DNA from: JBFFSQ01 sp041572275
GTDB lineage: Bacteria; Pseudomonadota; Gammaproteobacteria; SZUA-229
Direction of reading: 5' to 3'
Assembly: GCA_041572275.1 (NCBI GenBank)
Contig: JBFFSQ010000011.1
Span: forward strand, 1 to 31,336
Length of the DNA: 31,336 nt
The notes beneath the pieces are model-generated. The model was given only the letters and a program-made list of their open reading frames with translations, did not search any database and was not told where the DNA came from. This document shows positions 16,843 to 25,454 of this stretch, piece after piece. The stretch's first letter is position 1, and every line of letters begins with the position of its first letter. The translations under genes were made by a program, and so were the position numbers.

Positions 16843-16950
16843 GGGCAAAGACGTATCTAAGTGGGCAAATCGTCTGAAAACTGCATAAATAACACCTTCG
16901 CGTTAAACATTAGCAGCGCAAATAATAAAAACCCACGTCAACTCGGTGAA

Positions 16951-17838
16951 TCAGGGATTCTGCTTTAACTGTCGTTCCCATTCCTTAGGTACCACATAAC
17001 GCAAAAATCGCGGGAAAGTATAATCAGGAAATTGTGCCACGATTTGGCCAATAATGGCCTGTTTATCCTGATCTGTCATTTCATCGCCACTATGACCATC
17101 AGCTACGGCTTGCTGAACAAACTGCAGATAGCGTACCTGCTGGTTCAGCAGCACATCTGCCGGGGCAGTCCGCCCGCGCCCAGGGTATATCATCTCGGCA
17201 GCGAACAGACGTAATTGCTCCAGTCTCGCCAGATCTTGCTCAGTCATCCCCGGCGGCCAGATATGTGACTGATTAACCACCAGGTTCCCTACAAATATAT
17301 GCTTATCCAGTTCAATCACCAGCTGCGACTGATTCTGGACAACATCAAAAAGATGCGCGGTAAACGTCAAGCCTGCTGCATCAAATTCAACAGTATGATC
17401 CCAGGCCACCTCGGGTAACACCAGTGCATCAGGATAATCCGGTTTCCGTCGTGGGTAAAATACCCCCCAGGTTCGATTATGGGCGGCTGGAATCTGTCGC
17501 ACCACCTGACGTGAACTAACCACTTTAATACCGCGAGCGGTCAATGCCTGTACACCATTAAACTGGTCCGGTGTTGCCTGCAGCACAATGGCCAGTAACA
17601 CTTTTTTACCCGTTGCTTTCTCAGCTGCCTCAAGGGCCGCGATGGCTGCTGACGGCAGGAACTGAGTACCGATCAAAACCACCCCCTGTGGTCCTTCAAT
17701 CCAGAAGCTATTGCTACTATAAGCCTTCTCCGGCCCTGTATACTGACCAATGCGATACTCACTGTGGCTGGTATCAATAACCGCACATGCTGACAATAAC
17801 ACCAGCAACAAAGGTATACCCAACCACTTCAACAACAT
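16951..17838 (-). CDS. Metallo-beta-lactamase-fold lipoprotein lacking metal ligands
   Basis: A 295-residue lipoprotein (lipobox LLSAC, Cys18). The start ATG 17838 is chosen because it gives a clean lipoprotein signal; the frame is open upstream into the preceding gene. The body reads like an MBL-fold hydrolase, but the ligands are gone. The usual H-x-H-x-D-H is QATPDQ at 87-92, with only the Asp kept. The D of the VLIDTG strand is G (VLIGTQ), the usual GD is GN at 184-185, and the PGHG-type end is PGRG at 219-222. A middle PGH-type histidine is also not seen. If the fold call is right, it is a pseudoenzyme on the periplasmic face of a membrane, perhaps a binding protein. It follows a TehA-type transporter by 16 bases, so the two are probably one operon. 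The fold assignment rests on strand and motif order, not a search. Confidence 0.7.
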   Translation of the reverse strand: MLLKWLGIPLLLVLLSACAVIDTSHSEYRIGQYTGPEKAYSSNSFWIEGPQGVVLIGTQFLPSAAIAALEAAEKATGKKVLLAIVLQATPDQFNGVQALTARGIKVVSSRQVVRQIPAAHNRTWGVFYPRRKPDYPDALVLPEVAWDHTVEFDAAGLTFTAHLFDVVQNQSQLVIELDKHIFVGNLVVNQSHIWPPGMTEQDLARLEQLRLFAAEMIYPGRGRTAPADVLLNQQVRYLQFVQQAVADGHSGDEMTDQDKQAIIGQIVAQFPDYTFPRFLRYVVPKEWERQLKQNP

Positions 17839-17854
17839 ATAGCCACGCAATGCG

Positions 17855-18805
17855 CTAACCTTCTTCAACACAAACTTCACTCCGTTTAATTGCAATCAAG
17901 GTCCGTACTACCAGTATCAGCATGATAGCAGCCAGTATCACCAGCAACAGATAAAACAGAATCAGGAACATACCACCAAAATGTGTATGCATGATAAAGG
18001 ATGCAATAGTCATGGCCGCCAGCGGGAAGGAATAAGCCCACCAGGACATGAAGAAAGGCATGCCGATGAAACGTCGAACCTGAGTGAATAAGAGCAATGT
18101 TAAAAACAGTGCGCTGTAAAACAGCATCCTGGCAAATACATCCACATGACCAACTAGTTTGACATAAGAAATAAAGCCAACGGCAGGTGGCGCAATCAAA
18201 ATGAACAGCGTAGGCAACAAGCGTTCTGGTAAGGGGTTATGGAAAATCATTCGGTAGATGATGATCGTGAACAGAATTACCCAGAACACAAACCCCAAAC
18301 TAAAAAAGAACCAGCAAATTTCCATATTCGCATGTTCTACACCGGCAATAGGCACCAGGATATTACCTACCACAGGTATAAACCACGCCGGGTTAATATG
18401 CGTGATTTCAAAATGGGTATGATGCAACCAGGAATTGAGCACATACAGTGTACACACCAGATGTAAAATAGTACCGCTCACCCACAAATAAAATGATACG
18501 GTCTCATGCGTTTTCAGGAAGACTGTACTCAACAGCAGCATGCTGATTGAAAATGTGGCCGAGAAACTAATCTTTACCGGGTGTTTGATTTCGGCTTTGA
18601 CAGCACCAGGGTATCGAAACACCTTGGCAACATAGACCAGGGTAATAGCAACAAATATCAGTGCTGTCACATAAGCCAGAATCATGGATATATTGCGGGC
18701 AATCAACATATGCACTCCGAGCATTTCCAACACGATAGTAAATCCGGCCAGGCCCATGATGACCGAAAAGAACGACACCGGAAAATGCTGTAGTCGATTT
18801 GACAT
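17855..18805 (-). CDS. TehA/SLAC1-type (TDT family) transporter
   Basis: A 316-residue inner-membrane protein with about ten hydrophobic spans, of the tellurite-resistance/dicarboxylate transporter (TDT) family that includes TehA and the plant anion channel SLAC1. Marks include the opening LQHFPVSFFSVIMGLAGFTIV, the INPAWFIPVVGNILVPIAG loop, and a late MPFFMSWWAYSFPLAAMTIAS. These proteins pass anions or dicarboxylates; the substrate is not readable. ATG 18805 is chosen over 18832 because AGGAG sits at proper spacing before it and the hydrophobic region follows at once. It is likely cotranscribed with the downstream MBL-fold lipoprotein (16 bases). Confidence 0.87.
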   Translation of the reverse strand: MSNRLQHFPVSFFSVIMGLAGFTIVLEMLGVHMLIARNISMILAYVTALIFVAITLVYVAKVFRYPGAVKAEIKHPVKISFSATFSISMLLLSTVFLKTHETVSFYLWVSGTILHLVCTLYVLNSWLHHTHFEITHINPAWFIPVVGNILVPIAGVEHANMEICWFFFSLGFVFWVILFTIIIYRMIFHNPLPERLLPTLFILIAPPAVGFISYVKLVGHVDVFARMLFYSALFLTLLLFTQVRRFIGMPFFMSWWAYSFPLAAMTIASFIMHTHFGGMFLILFYLLLVILAAIMLILVVRTLIAIKRSEVCVEEG

Positions 18806-18851
18806 ATTGGCTCCTAACTCAACAATCACCAATCATCGATTGTTCAGTGTA

Positions 18852-19472
18852 TTATTGTTTTAACATCGGTTTCAGGTAAGGCCAGACATTATTCATAATG
18901 ACCGGTTGCGCCCGTTGTGACGGATGAATACCATCTGGCTGCATCAGTTCCGAACGATCACCCACACCCTCGAGTAAAAACGGCATTAGGCCCGTTTGGT
19001 AACGTTTTGACAAACTCAGATAAAGATGATGAAAGGCCGCAGTATAACGTTGTCCATAATTGGGTGGAATGTGCATACCTAACAAAAGCACGCGAGCGTT
19101 CCTCTGTTGCGCCAACTCAATCATGCTGGACAAGTTTTGTTCAATCAACTTCAGTGGTAAGCCCCGCAAGCCATCATTCCCACCCAGCTCAATAATTACG
19201 ATGTCTGGATTATATTGATCCAGCAAGCGAGGTAAACGATTCAGGCCATTCGCGGTCGTATCACCAGTGACACTGGAATTGACCAGTCGATAAGGTAAAT
19301 TCTCCCGCGCCAGTTGCTGACTCATCAAATGTGCCCAGCTCTGTTCAGGATGAAAACCATAGCCAACACTCAAACTATCACCTATAAGAAGTATGACCGG
19401 TGATGACGGCACAGATGCCTGCCCAGCTAGAGTAGTAAAAGCCAGTAAAAAGAATAACAATACACGAATCAT
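18852..19472 (-). CDS. tesA: Periplasmic esterase/thioesterase TesA (SGNH hydrolase)
   Basis: An exported SGNH/GDSL hydrolase, the orthologue of E. coli TesA (acyl-CoA thioesterase I / protease I / lysophospholipase L1). A 20-residue signal peptide (MIRVLLFFLLAFTTLAGQAS) is followed by LLIGDSLSVGYG with Ser33 as nucleophile. The oxyanion-hole residues are in SSVTGDTT and ELGGNDGLRG, and the catalytic Asp/His are in DGIHPS. LP.NYG.RY..AF and ARLPALL-like LNRLPRLLDQYNPD also match TesA. ATG 19472 is chosen to give the signal peptide, 206 residues; two upstream in-frame starts remain possible. It is divergent from ybbA, as in E. coli, and the two start codons overlap (see finding). Confidence 0.95.
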   Translation of the reverse strand: MIRVLLFFLLAFTTLAGQASVPSSPVILLIGDSLSVGYGFHPEQSWAHLMSQQLARENLPYRLVNSSVTGDTTANGLNRLPRLLDQYNPDIVIIELGGNDGLRGLPLKLIEQNLSSMIELAQQRNARVLLLGMHIPPNYGQRYTAAFHHLYLSLSKRYQTGLMPFLLEGVGDRSELMQPDGIHPSQRAQPVIMNNVWPYLKPMLKQ

Positions 19473-20169
19473 GAACAGCCCAAATAACATTATTAGCGCC
19501 AAAAACCTGGTTAAGCAGGTACCCGCACTGGATCATTCCATTAACAAAAGTCTGACTATCCTGAACGGAGTCAATCTTGAAATCAAGCCTGCGGAGACCA
19601 TCGCCATTGTCGGTGCTTCGGGATCAGGTAAATCTACACTACTGGGTTTACTCGCTGGACTGGATCTGGCCAGTGCCGGTGAAATTATTGTATTGGGCCA
19701 ACCGCTTAACACACTTGATGAAGATGGCCGCGCGCACTTACGTGCGCGGCATGTGGGTTTTGTCTTCCAGTCATTCCAGCTCATTCCCGGTCTGACCGCT
19801 CTGGAAAACGTCATGTTGCCACTGGAGTTACTGGCAGACAAACAGGCAGAAGCAAAATCCCGAGAACTGCTCAAGCGCGTCGGTCTTGAACAACGACTTA
19901 AACACTACCCCAAACAACTCTCGGGTGGCGAGCAACAGCGCGTAGCCATTGCACGTGCATTTGCAACTCAACCCAATATTCTGTTTGCCGATGAACCCAC
20001 GGGCAATCTTGATCCAAACACTGGCCAGCACATCATTCAACTCCTACTGGACATGAACCGTGAACACCAGACCACGCTGGTGCTAGTCACCCACGATGAA
20101 AACTTGTCCAAACAATGCCAGCGCCGCCTCACCCTTGAAAACGGCATACTCCAGGATGAATCATCGTGA
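19471..20169 (+). CDS. ybbA: ABC transporter ATP-binding protein YbbA
   Basis: ATPase subunit of the YbbA-YbbP ABC complex (MacB/LolD-type family). The 232-residue protein has Walker A GASGSGKST (48-56), Q-loop FVFQSFQLIPGLTALENV, signature LSGGEQQR (about 150-157), Walker B ILFADEP and an H-loop VTHD. ATG 19471 gives the family N-terminus (NIISAKNLVKQV); no strong Shine-Dalgarno is visible. Its stop overlaps the GTG start of ybbP by four bases, so the two are coupled. In E. coli ybbA also lies divergent from tesA; exact function is not established, but it is a type VII-like mechanotransmission ABC system by family. Confidence 0.95.
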   Translation: MNSPNNIISAKNLVKQVPALDHSINKSLTILNGVNLEIKPAETIAIVGASGSGKSTLLGLLAGLDLASAGEIIVLGQPLNTLDEDGRAHLRARHVGFVFQSFQLIPGLTALENVMLPLELLADKQAEAKSRELLKRVGLEQRLKHYPKQLSGGEQQRVAIARAFATQPNILFADEPTGNLDPNTGQHIIQLLLDMNREHQTTLVLVTHDENLSKQCQRRLTLENGILQDESS

Positions 20170-22655
20170 ATAACCTGCTGCTGGCCTGGCGACTACTGAA
20201 ACGTGACTGGCATGTCGGTGAACTGCGAATACTAATTTTTGCCCTGCTCATCGCTGTCGCCAGTATTACCTCCATTGGCCTGTTTACCCAGCGTATTCAA
20301 GTAGCCATACAGGATCAGAGTGGTCGCTTCCTGGGTGCTGACCTGCTACTCAGCAGTCCACAACCAGTCAAGCAACGATACCTGCAGCAAGCATCAAAAT
20401 TACAACTGCAAACCAGCCAGGGAATCCAGTTTGCCAGTGTCCTGGTTGCAAATGATCAGTTCCAACTTGCCAGTATCAAGGCCATTGACCGCCATTATCC
20501 TTTACGCGGAACAATTAAAATCAGTGCTCAGTTAGCTGGGCCAGAAACTGAACAGCTACACGGCCCTGAACCTGGTCAGATCTGGCTATCATCACGTCTG
20601 TTCCAACAACTCAATATCGACATTGGCGACCGTGTAGAGCTGGGTGAAACTCACCTTATCGCATCAGCCCATCTTCAACAGGATCCGGGACAGGCGGGTA
20701 ATTTTCTCGCGCTGGCCCCGCGGGCACTGATGCATATGGATGACATCCCGGCTACCGGCATAGTAAAACCGGGGAGCCGGCTACGCTATCAGTACCTGTT
20801 TGCGGGCCGCCACCAACAACGCGAGGCATTTGAACGCTGGCTTAAACCCAAACTGAACACCACAGACCGGCTAATCGGAGGCAAACAGGGTTCTCTTCCG
20901 CTGCGTTCAGCCATGGATCGGGCTGAACAATATCTGGCTATGGCCTCCATGTTAAGTGTTTTACTGGCCGGTATTGCCATTGCCATGGCAGCCAATCGTT
21001 ACAGCCAGCGTCATTATGATCAAACCGCCCTGATGCGTTGTATGGGTGCGAGTCAGTCGACACTGCTGCAACTCTATGCCATACAGGTATTGTTGCTTGG
21101 CGTCCTCGCCAGTATCCTCGGTTGCTTGCTCGGGTATATCAGCCAGGAGGGGCTGGTGATGTTACTGGCTGATTTTATCCCCAGTGATTTGCCGCCGGTT
21201 AATGCCCAGCCTTTCATCAGTGGCTTCATTTCCGGAATCATAACCCTGACCGGCTTCAGCCTGCCGGCGATCCTGCGCCTTAAAACCGTTTCGCCCCTGC
21301 GGGTACTGCGCAGAGAACTGACACCCCTTCCCTTAAGCGCCTTTGCCATTTATAGCCTGGCACTGGGCAGTTTGATTACCATCATGTGGTGGCAATCGGG
21401 TAATTTCAAATTAACCGCCATAGTATTAATCGGCATACTGGCTATTGCTGCGATCCTGAACGTGCTGAGCTATACACTGATGCGCATGAGCACATTGTTA
21501 CTGACTCCACTCAGTGGCCCCTGGCGATCCGGTCTGCAACAACTCATTCGACACCGTCAAACCAATCAGATTCAGATTCTTGCCTTTGGAATGGCTTTAA
21601 TGATCCTTATTACGATCCTGCTATTGAGAACTGATCTACTTGATCGCTGGCAGGCTCAATTGCCGGAACAAGCTCCCAATCATTTTGTCATCAATATTCA
21701 AACCTATGAAGTAAAGCAGGTGCAAGATTTTTTTCAGCAGCATCAGATCCACTCTGAAGGCCTGTTTCCCATGGTACGGGGTCGCATATCAGCCTTGAAC
21801 AACGAACCTGTTCGGCAGGCACTGAATGAACAGGCACGTGAAGATGAATCATTAAAAAGAGAACTTAATCTGTCCTGGGCGACACACATGCAGGCACATA
21901 ATCGTCTTACCCAGGGGCAATGGTGGCAAACAACAGAGCACGGACAGCACCTCATTTCGATTGAACAGCGTTTGGCCCAACGTCTGGGTATTGCACTTGG
22001 AGACCGCATCAGCTTTCAAATTGCCGACCAGACCATCACCGCTACTGTTACCAGCTTACGTAGTGTGCAGTGGGATTCTTTTCAGCCCAATTTTTATATT
22101 ATCTTCCCACCAGGCGTCATCGAGCAATATCCCGTCAGCTTCATCAGCAGCTTCTATCTGCCGCCAGGAAATAAACAGCTGATCAATATCCTGATTAAAC
22201 AGCACCCTGGTGTCACCGTTATCGAAATAGATGCCATCATGAACCAGGTTCGCTCAATTCTCACCCAGGCCACGCTAGCGATCGAATACGTCATGCTATT
22301 CGTGCTTTTTGCCGGACTGATGGTTTTGCTGGCATCCATTCAATCCAGCATGGATGAACGTCTCCATGAAGCTACCATTTTACGAACACTCGGTGCCAGA
22401 AAAGATTTCCTGAGAAAAACCCAGCTCACTGAGTTCAGCCTGATGGGATTATTTGCAGGTATACTGGCAGTTGCCGGAGCAGAACTGGTTGCCTACGGTT
22501 TATATACCCAGGTATTCAGCCTTGATTTTGAGCCTCATATTGGAATGTGGTTGATTGGAATTTGCAGCAGCATGATTATCATTACCATCAGCGGCTTACT
22601 GTCGACTCGTAAGGTTGTGCAGCAGTCTCCGATGAAGACGCTGCAAAGTATCTAG
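20166..22655 (+). CDS. ybbP: FtsX-like ABC permease YbbP
   Basis: An 829-residue inner-membrane permease, partner of YbbA. It begins MNNLLLAWRLLKRDWHVGELRILIFALLIAVASITSIGLFT (first span), followed by a large periplasmic domain with LLLSSPQPV and RLRYQYLF. Two FtsX-type membrane modules follow: LAGIAIAMAANRYSQRHYDQTALMRCMGAS plus spans at about 295-420, and a C-terminal module with MVLLASIQSSMDERLHEATILRTLGARK and spans near 700-820. The alanine/glycine (C/L)GA motif after each module's first helix is typical. Start GTG 20166 overlaps the ybbA stop. Slightly longer than E. coli YbbP (about 804). Confidence 0.94.
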   Translation: MNNLLLAWRLLKRDWHVGELRILIFALLIAVASITSIGLFTQRIQVAIQDQSGRFLGADLLLSSPQPVKQRYLQQASKLQLQTSQGIQFASVLVANDQFQLASIKAIDRHYPLRGTIKISAQLAGPETEQLHGPEPGQIWLSSRLFQQLNIDIGDRVELGETHLIASAHLQQDPGQAGNFLALAPRALMHMDDIPATGIVKPGSRLRYQYLFAGRHQQREAFERWLKPKLNTTDRLIGGKQGSLPLRSAMDRAEQYLAMASMLSVLLAGIAIAMAANRYSQRHYDQTALMRCMGASQSTLLQLYAIQVLLLGVLASILGCLLGYISQEGLVMLLADFIPSDLPPVNAQPFISGFISGIITLTGFSLPAILRLKTVSPLRVLRRELTPLPLSAFAIYSLALGSLITIMWWQSGNFKLTAIVLIGILAIAAILNVLSYTLMRMSTLLLTPLSGPWRSGLQQLIRHRQTNQIQILAFGMALMILITILLLRTDLLDRWQAQLPEQAPNHFVINIQTYEVKQVQDFFQQHQIHSEGLFPMVRGRISALNNEPVRQALNEQAREDESLKRELNLSWATHMQAHNRLTQGQWWQTTEHGQHLISIEQRLAQRLGIALGDRISFQIADQTITATVTSLRSVQWDSFQPNFYIIFPPGVIEQYPVSFISSFYLPPGNKQLINILIKQHPGVTVIEIDAIMNQVRSILTQATLAIEYVMLFVLFAGLMVLLASIQSSMDERLHEATILRTLGARKDFLRKTQLTEFSLMGLFAGILAVAGAELVAYGLYTQVFSLDFEPHIGMWLIGICSSMIIITISGLLSTRKVVQQSPMKTLQSI

Positions 22656-22796
22656 CAGGCTAGGCATTAATTGTTCGCGGAGTGTAACTTTTTATATGGT
22701 TTTATTTATACAGTTTGGTCAAGACAAATAAACCTTTTGTATAAGCATTTTAGTAAAATTAGCAAGCTCATATGCTTGGTTAACTTTGTGTTTCGG

Positions 22797-22823
22797 CTCG
22801 GCAACTGCTCCTGCGTTGCCGAG
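22797..22823. repeat. Perfect 9-bp inverted repeat between convergent ybbP and cysS
   Basis: CTCGGCAAC and GTTGCCGAG enclose a 9-base loop TGCTCCTGC. It lies in the 231-base gap between two convergent stops, 64 bases beyond cysS and about 140 beyond ybbP. No T-run flanks it on either strand, so it is not a standard intrinsic terminator. It could be a Rho-assisted terminator, an mRNA-end stabiliser, or a copy of an interspersed extragenic repeat. The rest of the gap holds an AT-rich stretch with no gene. Confidence 0.6.
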
Positions 22824-22886
22824 GCAAAACCCAAAATTAAAAATGAATAACAAAAGCCAATTGAACTATTCAGCAGCAACTACAAA

Positions 22887-24272
22887 TCATTCCCGACGCC
22901 AGGTAGTATCCGCACCCTTATCTTCCAGAATCACACCTTGCTCCTTGAGTTCATCACGGATACGATCAGCTTCTGCCCAGTTCTTGTCCGTCTTTGCTTG
23001 CTGTCGCTGCTGAATCAACGCATCAATATCGTCGTTACTCAAACCATCAGCAGACTGACCACTCTGTAAATAATGCTCGGGTTCATCCTGTAACAAACCA
23101 ATCACGCCCGCAAGCTGTTTCAGAGTCGCGGCTAACGCCGCAGTAGTTGCAGTATCACTGTCACGAATTTTATTAACCTGATTCGCCAGATCAAACAATA
23201 CAGCAATGGCTTCTGGTGTATTAAAGTCTTCATTCATGGCTTCATTGAAACGCTGGATGTAATCCATACCCACATCACCCGGCTCAGTTACCGCTATACC
23301 ACGCAAAGCCGTATACAACCGGGTTAAAGCCGCACCAGCACTATCCAGCATTTTATCCGAATAATTGAGCGGACTACGGTAATGACTGGCGAGAATAAAA
23401 TAACGAATATCTTCAGGGCGATAACGTTCAAGAATTTCCCGCACAGTGAAAAAGTTACCCAGGGACTTGGACATTTTTTCATCATCAATGCGTACAAAGC
23501 CATTGTGCATCCACAGGTTCACAAACTTCTCGCCCGTGCAGGCCTCTGACTGGGCGATTTCATTTTCATGATGAGGAAACTGCAAGTCCTGGCCACCGCC
23601 GTGGATATCAAAATGATTACCCAGACAACAGGTCGACATGGCCGAACACTCGATATGCCAGCCCGGACGACCATTACCCCAGGGCGATTCCCAGTAAGGC
23701 TCATCCGGTTTAGCGGCTTTCCATAATACAAAGTCCAGCGGGTCATCCTTATGCTCATCGACAGCGACACGCTCACCGGAACGCAGCTCATCAATTTTTT
23801 TTCCGGATAAACGCCCATAGGTTTCAAACTTGCTGACATCATAATAGACATCACCATTATCCGCCGGATAGGCAAAGCCCTTCTCTACCAGAGTTTGAAT
23901 CATGGTGATAATGTCATCCATCGAGGTAGTGGCACGTGGTTCCTCATCCGGTGGTAACACGCCCAGAGCCGCTGCATCTTCATGCATCGCTTCTATAAAT
24001 CGATGTGTCAGTGCGGAAATATCTTCACCATTTTCATTAGCACGTTGAATAATTTTATCATCCACATCAGTGACATTGCGTACATAATTCACCTCATAGC
24101 CCTGATGGCGGAGATAACGTGTCACCATATCAAACACAACCAGTACGCGCGCATGTCCCAGATGACACAGATCATAAACCGTCATTCCACAGACATACAT
24201 GCCAACCTTGCCTGGCTCAATGGGTTTGAATTCTTCTTTTTGTTTACTGTAGCTGTTATAAATTTTTAACAT
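22887..24272 (-). CDS. cysS: Cysteinyl-tRNA synthetase
   Basis: CysS charges tRNA-Cys. The 461-residue enzyme has the N-terminal YVCGMTVYDLCHLGHARV (Cys28 as a zinc ligand and the HIGH box as HLGH), the zinc site segment WHIECSAMS, HGGGQDLQFPHHENEIAQSEA and the KMSKS box in DDEKMSKSLGNFFTVRE. The C-terminal anticodon-binding domain ends in DKGADTTWRRE. All catalytic marks are intact. ATG 24272 starts MLKIYNSYSKQKEEF, the family N-terminus. It has no Shine-Dalgarno; the 20 bases before it are mostly A and T. It follows the GluRS-like small gene by 19 bases, so the pair is probably one transcript. Confidence 0.98.
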   Translation of the reverse strand: MLKIYNSYSKQKEEFKPIEPGKVGMYVCGMTVYDLCHLGHARVLVVFDMVTRYLRHQGYEVNYVRNVTDVDDKIIQRANENGEDISALTHRFIEAMHEDAAALGVLPPDEEPRATTSMDDIITMIQTLVEKGFAYPADNGDVYYDVSKFETYGRLSGKKIDELRSGERVAVDEHKDDPLDFVLWKAAKPDEPYWESPWGNGRPGWHIECSAMSTCCLGNHFDIHGGGQDLQFPHHENEIAQSEACTGEKFVNLWMHNGFVRIDDEKMSKSLGNFFTVREILERYRPEDIRYFILASHYRSPLNYSDKMLDSAGAALTRLYTALRGIAVTEPGDVGMDYIQRFNEAMNEDFNTPEAIAVLFDLANQVNKIRDSDTATTAALAATLKQLAGVIGLLQDEPEHYLQSGQSADGLSNDDIDALIQQRQQAKTDKNWAEADRIRDELKEQGVILEDKGADTTWRRE

Positions 24273-24291
24273 AATTTTTTAAAATTTTCGT

Positions 24292-24738
24292 TTAGTGACT
24301 GTGACAAAGATCCATAACCTGTTCAAAACGAACCCTGGCCTGAACGGGTCCTACCAGCTTTAATACCTTATCAAGATCTGGACCGTGCAAGACACCCGTT
24401 AATGCAATGCGTAACGGCATATATAAATCATTACCATCTGCCCCGGTTTTTTCCTTGATATAAGCAATGAAATAGCTGTAATCATCACCATGCTCTTCAA
24501 CCGCTTCTGTGGCCGCCTGATAAAATTCATGGCCAGCTTTACACACCACTACACGCCCTTCATCACCATGAGTGAGCTGATCAGTACACAAACACTCTGC
24601 CCAAAACAATGCATCTGACGCAGACTGGATACAGGGCTTAATAGTCTCGATGAATAAACCTCTGATATCATCGCCAACAATGGCATGCACTTTCTCATCC
24701 ATCTGCTGCCATAACAGTTCGTTATCAATATCTTCCAT
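24292..24738 (-). CDS. Stand-alone glutamyl-tRNA synthetase-like anticodon-binding domain
   Basis: A 148-residue protein resembling only the C-terminal helix-cage anticodon-binding domain of class I glutamyl-tRNA synthetase. The key block is LYMPLRIALTGVLHGPDLDKV followed by LVGPVQARVRFEQVMDL, which matches the GluRS C-terminus (MPLR.A.TG...P.L......G...R). Upstream helices with FWAECL and ATEAVEEHGDDYSYFIAYIKEKTG match the same domain. No Rossmann catalytic core, HIGH or KMSKS is present, and the sequence before the start does not continue the domain. ATG 24738 is used; an in-frame GTG four codons earlier is possible. It could be a tRNA-binding partner, a decayed gltX duplicate, or a regulator. 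It lies 19 bases ahead of cysS. The frame is intact and the family signature is well kept, which argues against recent decay. Confidence 0.75.
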   Translation of the reverse strand: MEDIDNELLWQQMDEKVHAIVGDDIRGLFIETIKPCIQSASDALFWAECLCTDQLTHGDEGRVVVCKAGHEFYQAATEAVEEHGDDYSYFIAYIKEKTGADGNDLYMPLRIALTGVLHGPDLDKVLKLVGPVQARVRFEQVMDLCHSH

Positions 24739-24884
24739 TAACCGGATCACCCTAATAAAAAAATCTCTATATGATGAAAAAACCTGCTTCTGAACAGGGC
24801 GAATATTAGCAAAATTCAGGGTACAATTGTTTTCTTTTTCACCTGAGTCTGCGGATTCAGATCGAGCTAAGGTTATTCATTAAC

Positions 24885-25361
24885 ATGGTCAAAGTACTTT
24901 TTGTCTGCATGGGCAATATCTGTCGTTCTCCTACAGCCGAAGGTGTGTTTCGACACATTGTAAATAGCGCCGGATTGGCGGATCAAATTCACATTGATTC
25001 AGCGGGTACACATTCCTACCATATCGGCAGCACACCTGACCCGCGCGCCCAGGCCGCAGCACTCAACCGCAACATTGATTTGAGCTCACAGCGAGCACGG
25101 AAAGTGAAAGGGACCGACTTCAATGAGTTTGACTATATCCTGGCCATGGACCATAGCAACTACGCTGACCTTAAAGACATCAGCTCTAACGATACTGTTG
25201 ACAGACTCAGTCTGTTCCTGGATTTTGCTGAGACTGCCAGCACACGTGAAGTTCCTGATCCATACTATGGTGGTGACCAAGGCTTTGAGCATGTACTGGA
25301 TCTGGTCGAAGACGCATCACGGGGTCTATTAGCCAACATCCGTGAAAAACACGGACTTTAA
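24885..25361 (+). CDS. Low-molecular-weight protein-tyrosine phosphatase
   Basis: A 158-residue cytoplasmic phosphatase of the LMW-PTP family. The P-loop is VCMGNICRSPTAEG, giving the C-x5-R catalytic set Cys8 and Arg14, and the general acid Asp125 is in VPDPYYGG. ALNRNIDLSSQRARKV and FDYILAMDHSNY are standard. In other gammaproteobacteria such a gene (ptpA) sits close to rne, as here; Wzb-type members act on exopolysaccharide tyrosine kinases, but none is near. The start is ATG 24885 (MVKVLFVC). It is divergent from the GluRS-like gene, with 146 bases between, and ends at a terminator shared with rne. Confidence 0.95.
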   Translation: MVKVLFVCMGNICRSPTAEGVFRHIVNSAGLADQIHIDSAGTHSYHIGSTPDPRAQAAALNRNIDLSSQRARKVKGTDFNEFDYILAMDHSNYADLKDISSNDTVDRLSLFLDFAETASTREVPDPYYGGDQGFEHVLDLVEDASRGLLANIREKHGL

Positions 25362-25399
25362 CACCAGCATCTCGACATTTGTATGATTCCTGAGCATAA

Positions 25400-25426
25400 A
25401 AAAAGGCGACCTTAGGTCGCCTTTTT
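25400..25426. terminator. Bidirectional intrinsic terminator between the phosphatase gene and rne
   Basis: AAAAAGGCGACC, a 3-base loop TTA, then GGTCGCCTTTTT. It lies 39 bases past the phosphatase stop and 29 past the rne stop on the other strand. T-runs flank the stem in both directions. Confidence 0.9.
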
Positions 25427-25454
25427 CGTACTAACTATTTCGTCAAATAGTCTT

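Noticed and set aside
24843..24860. CTGAGTC / GATTCAG inverted repeat before the phosphatase gene
   Set aside because: Seven pairs with one G-U, 4-base loop; no T-run and no known operator. Could be chance.
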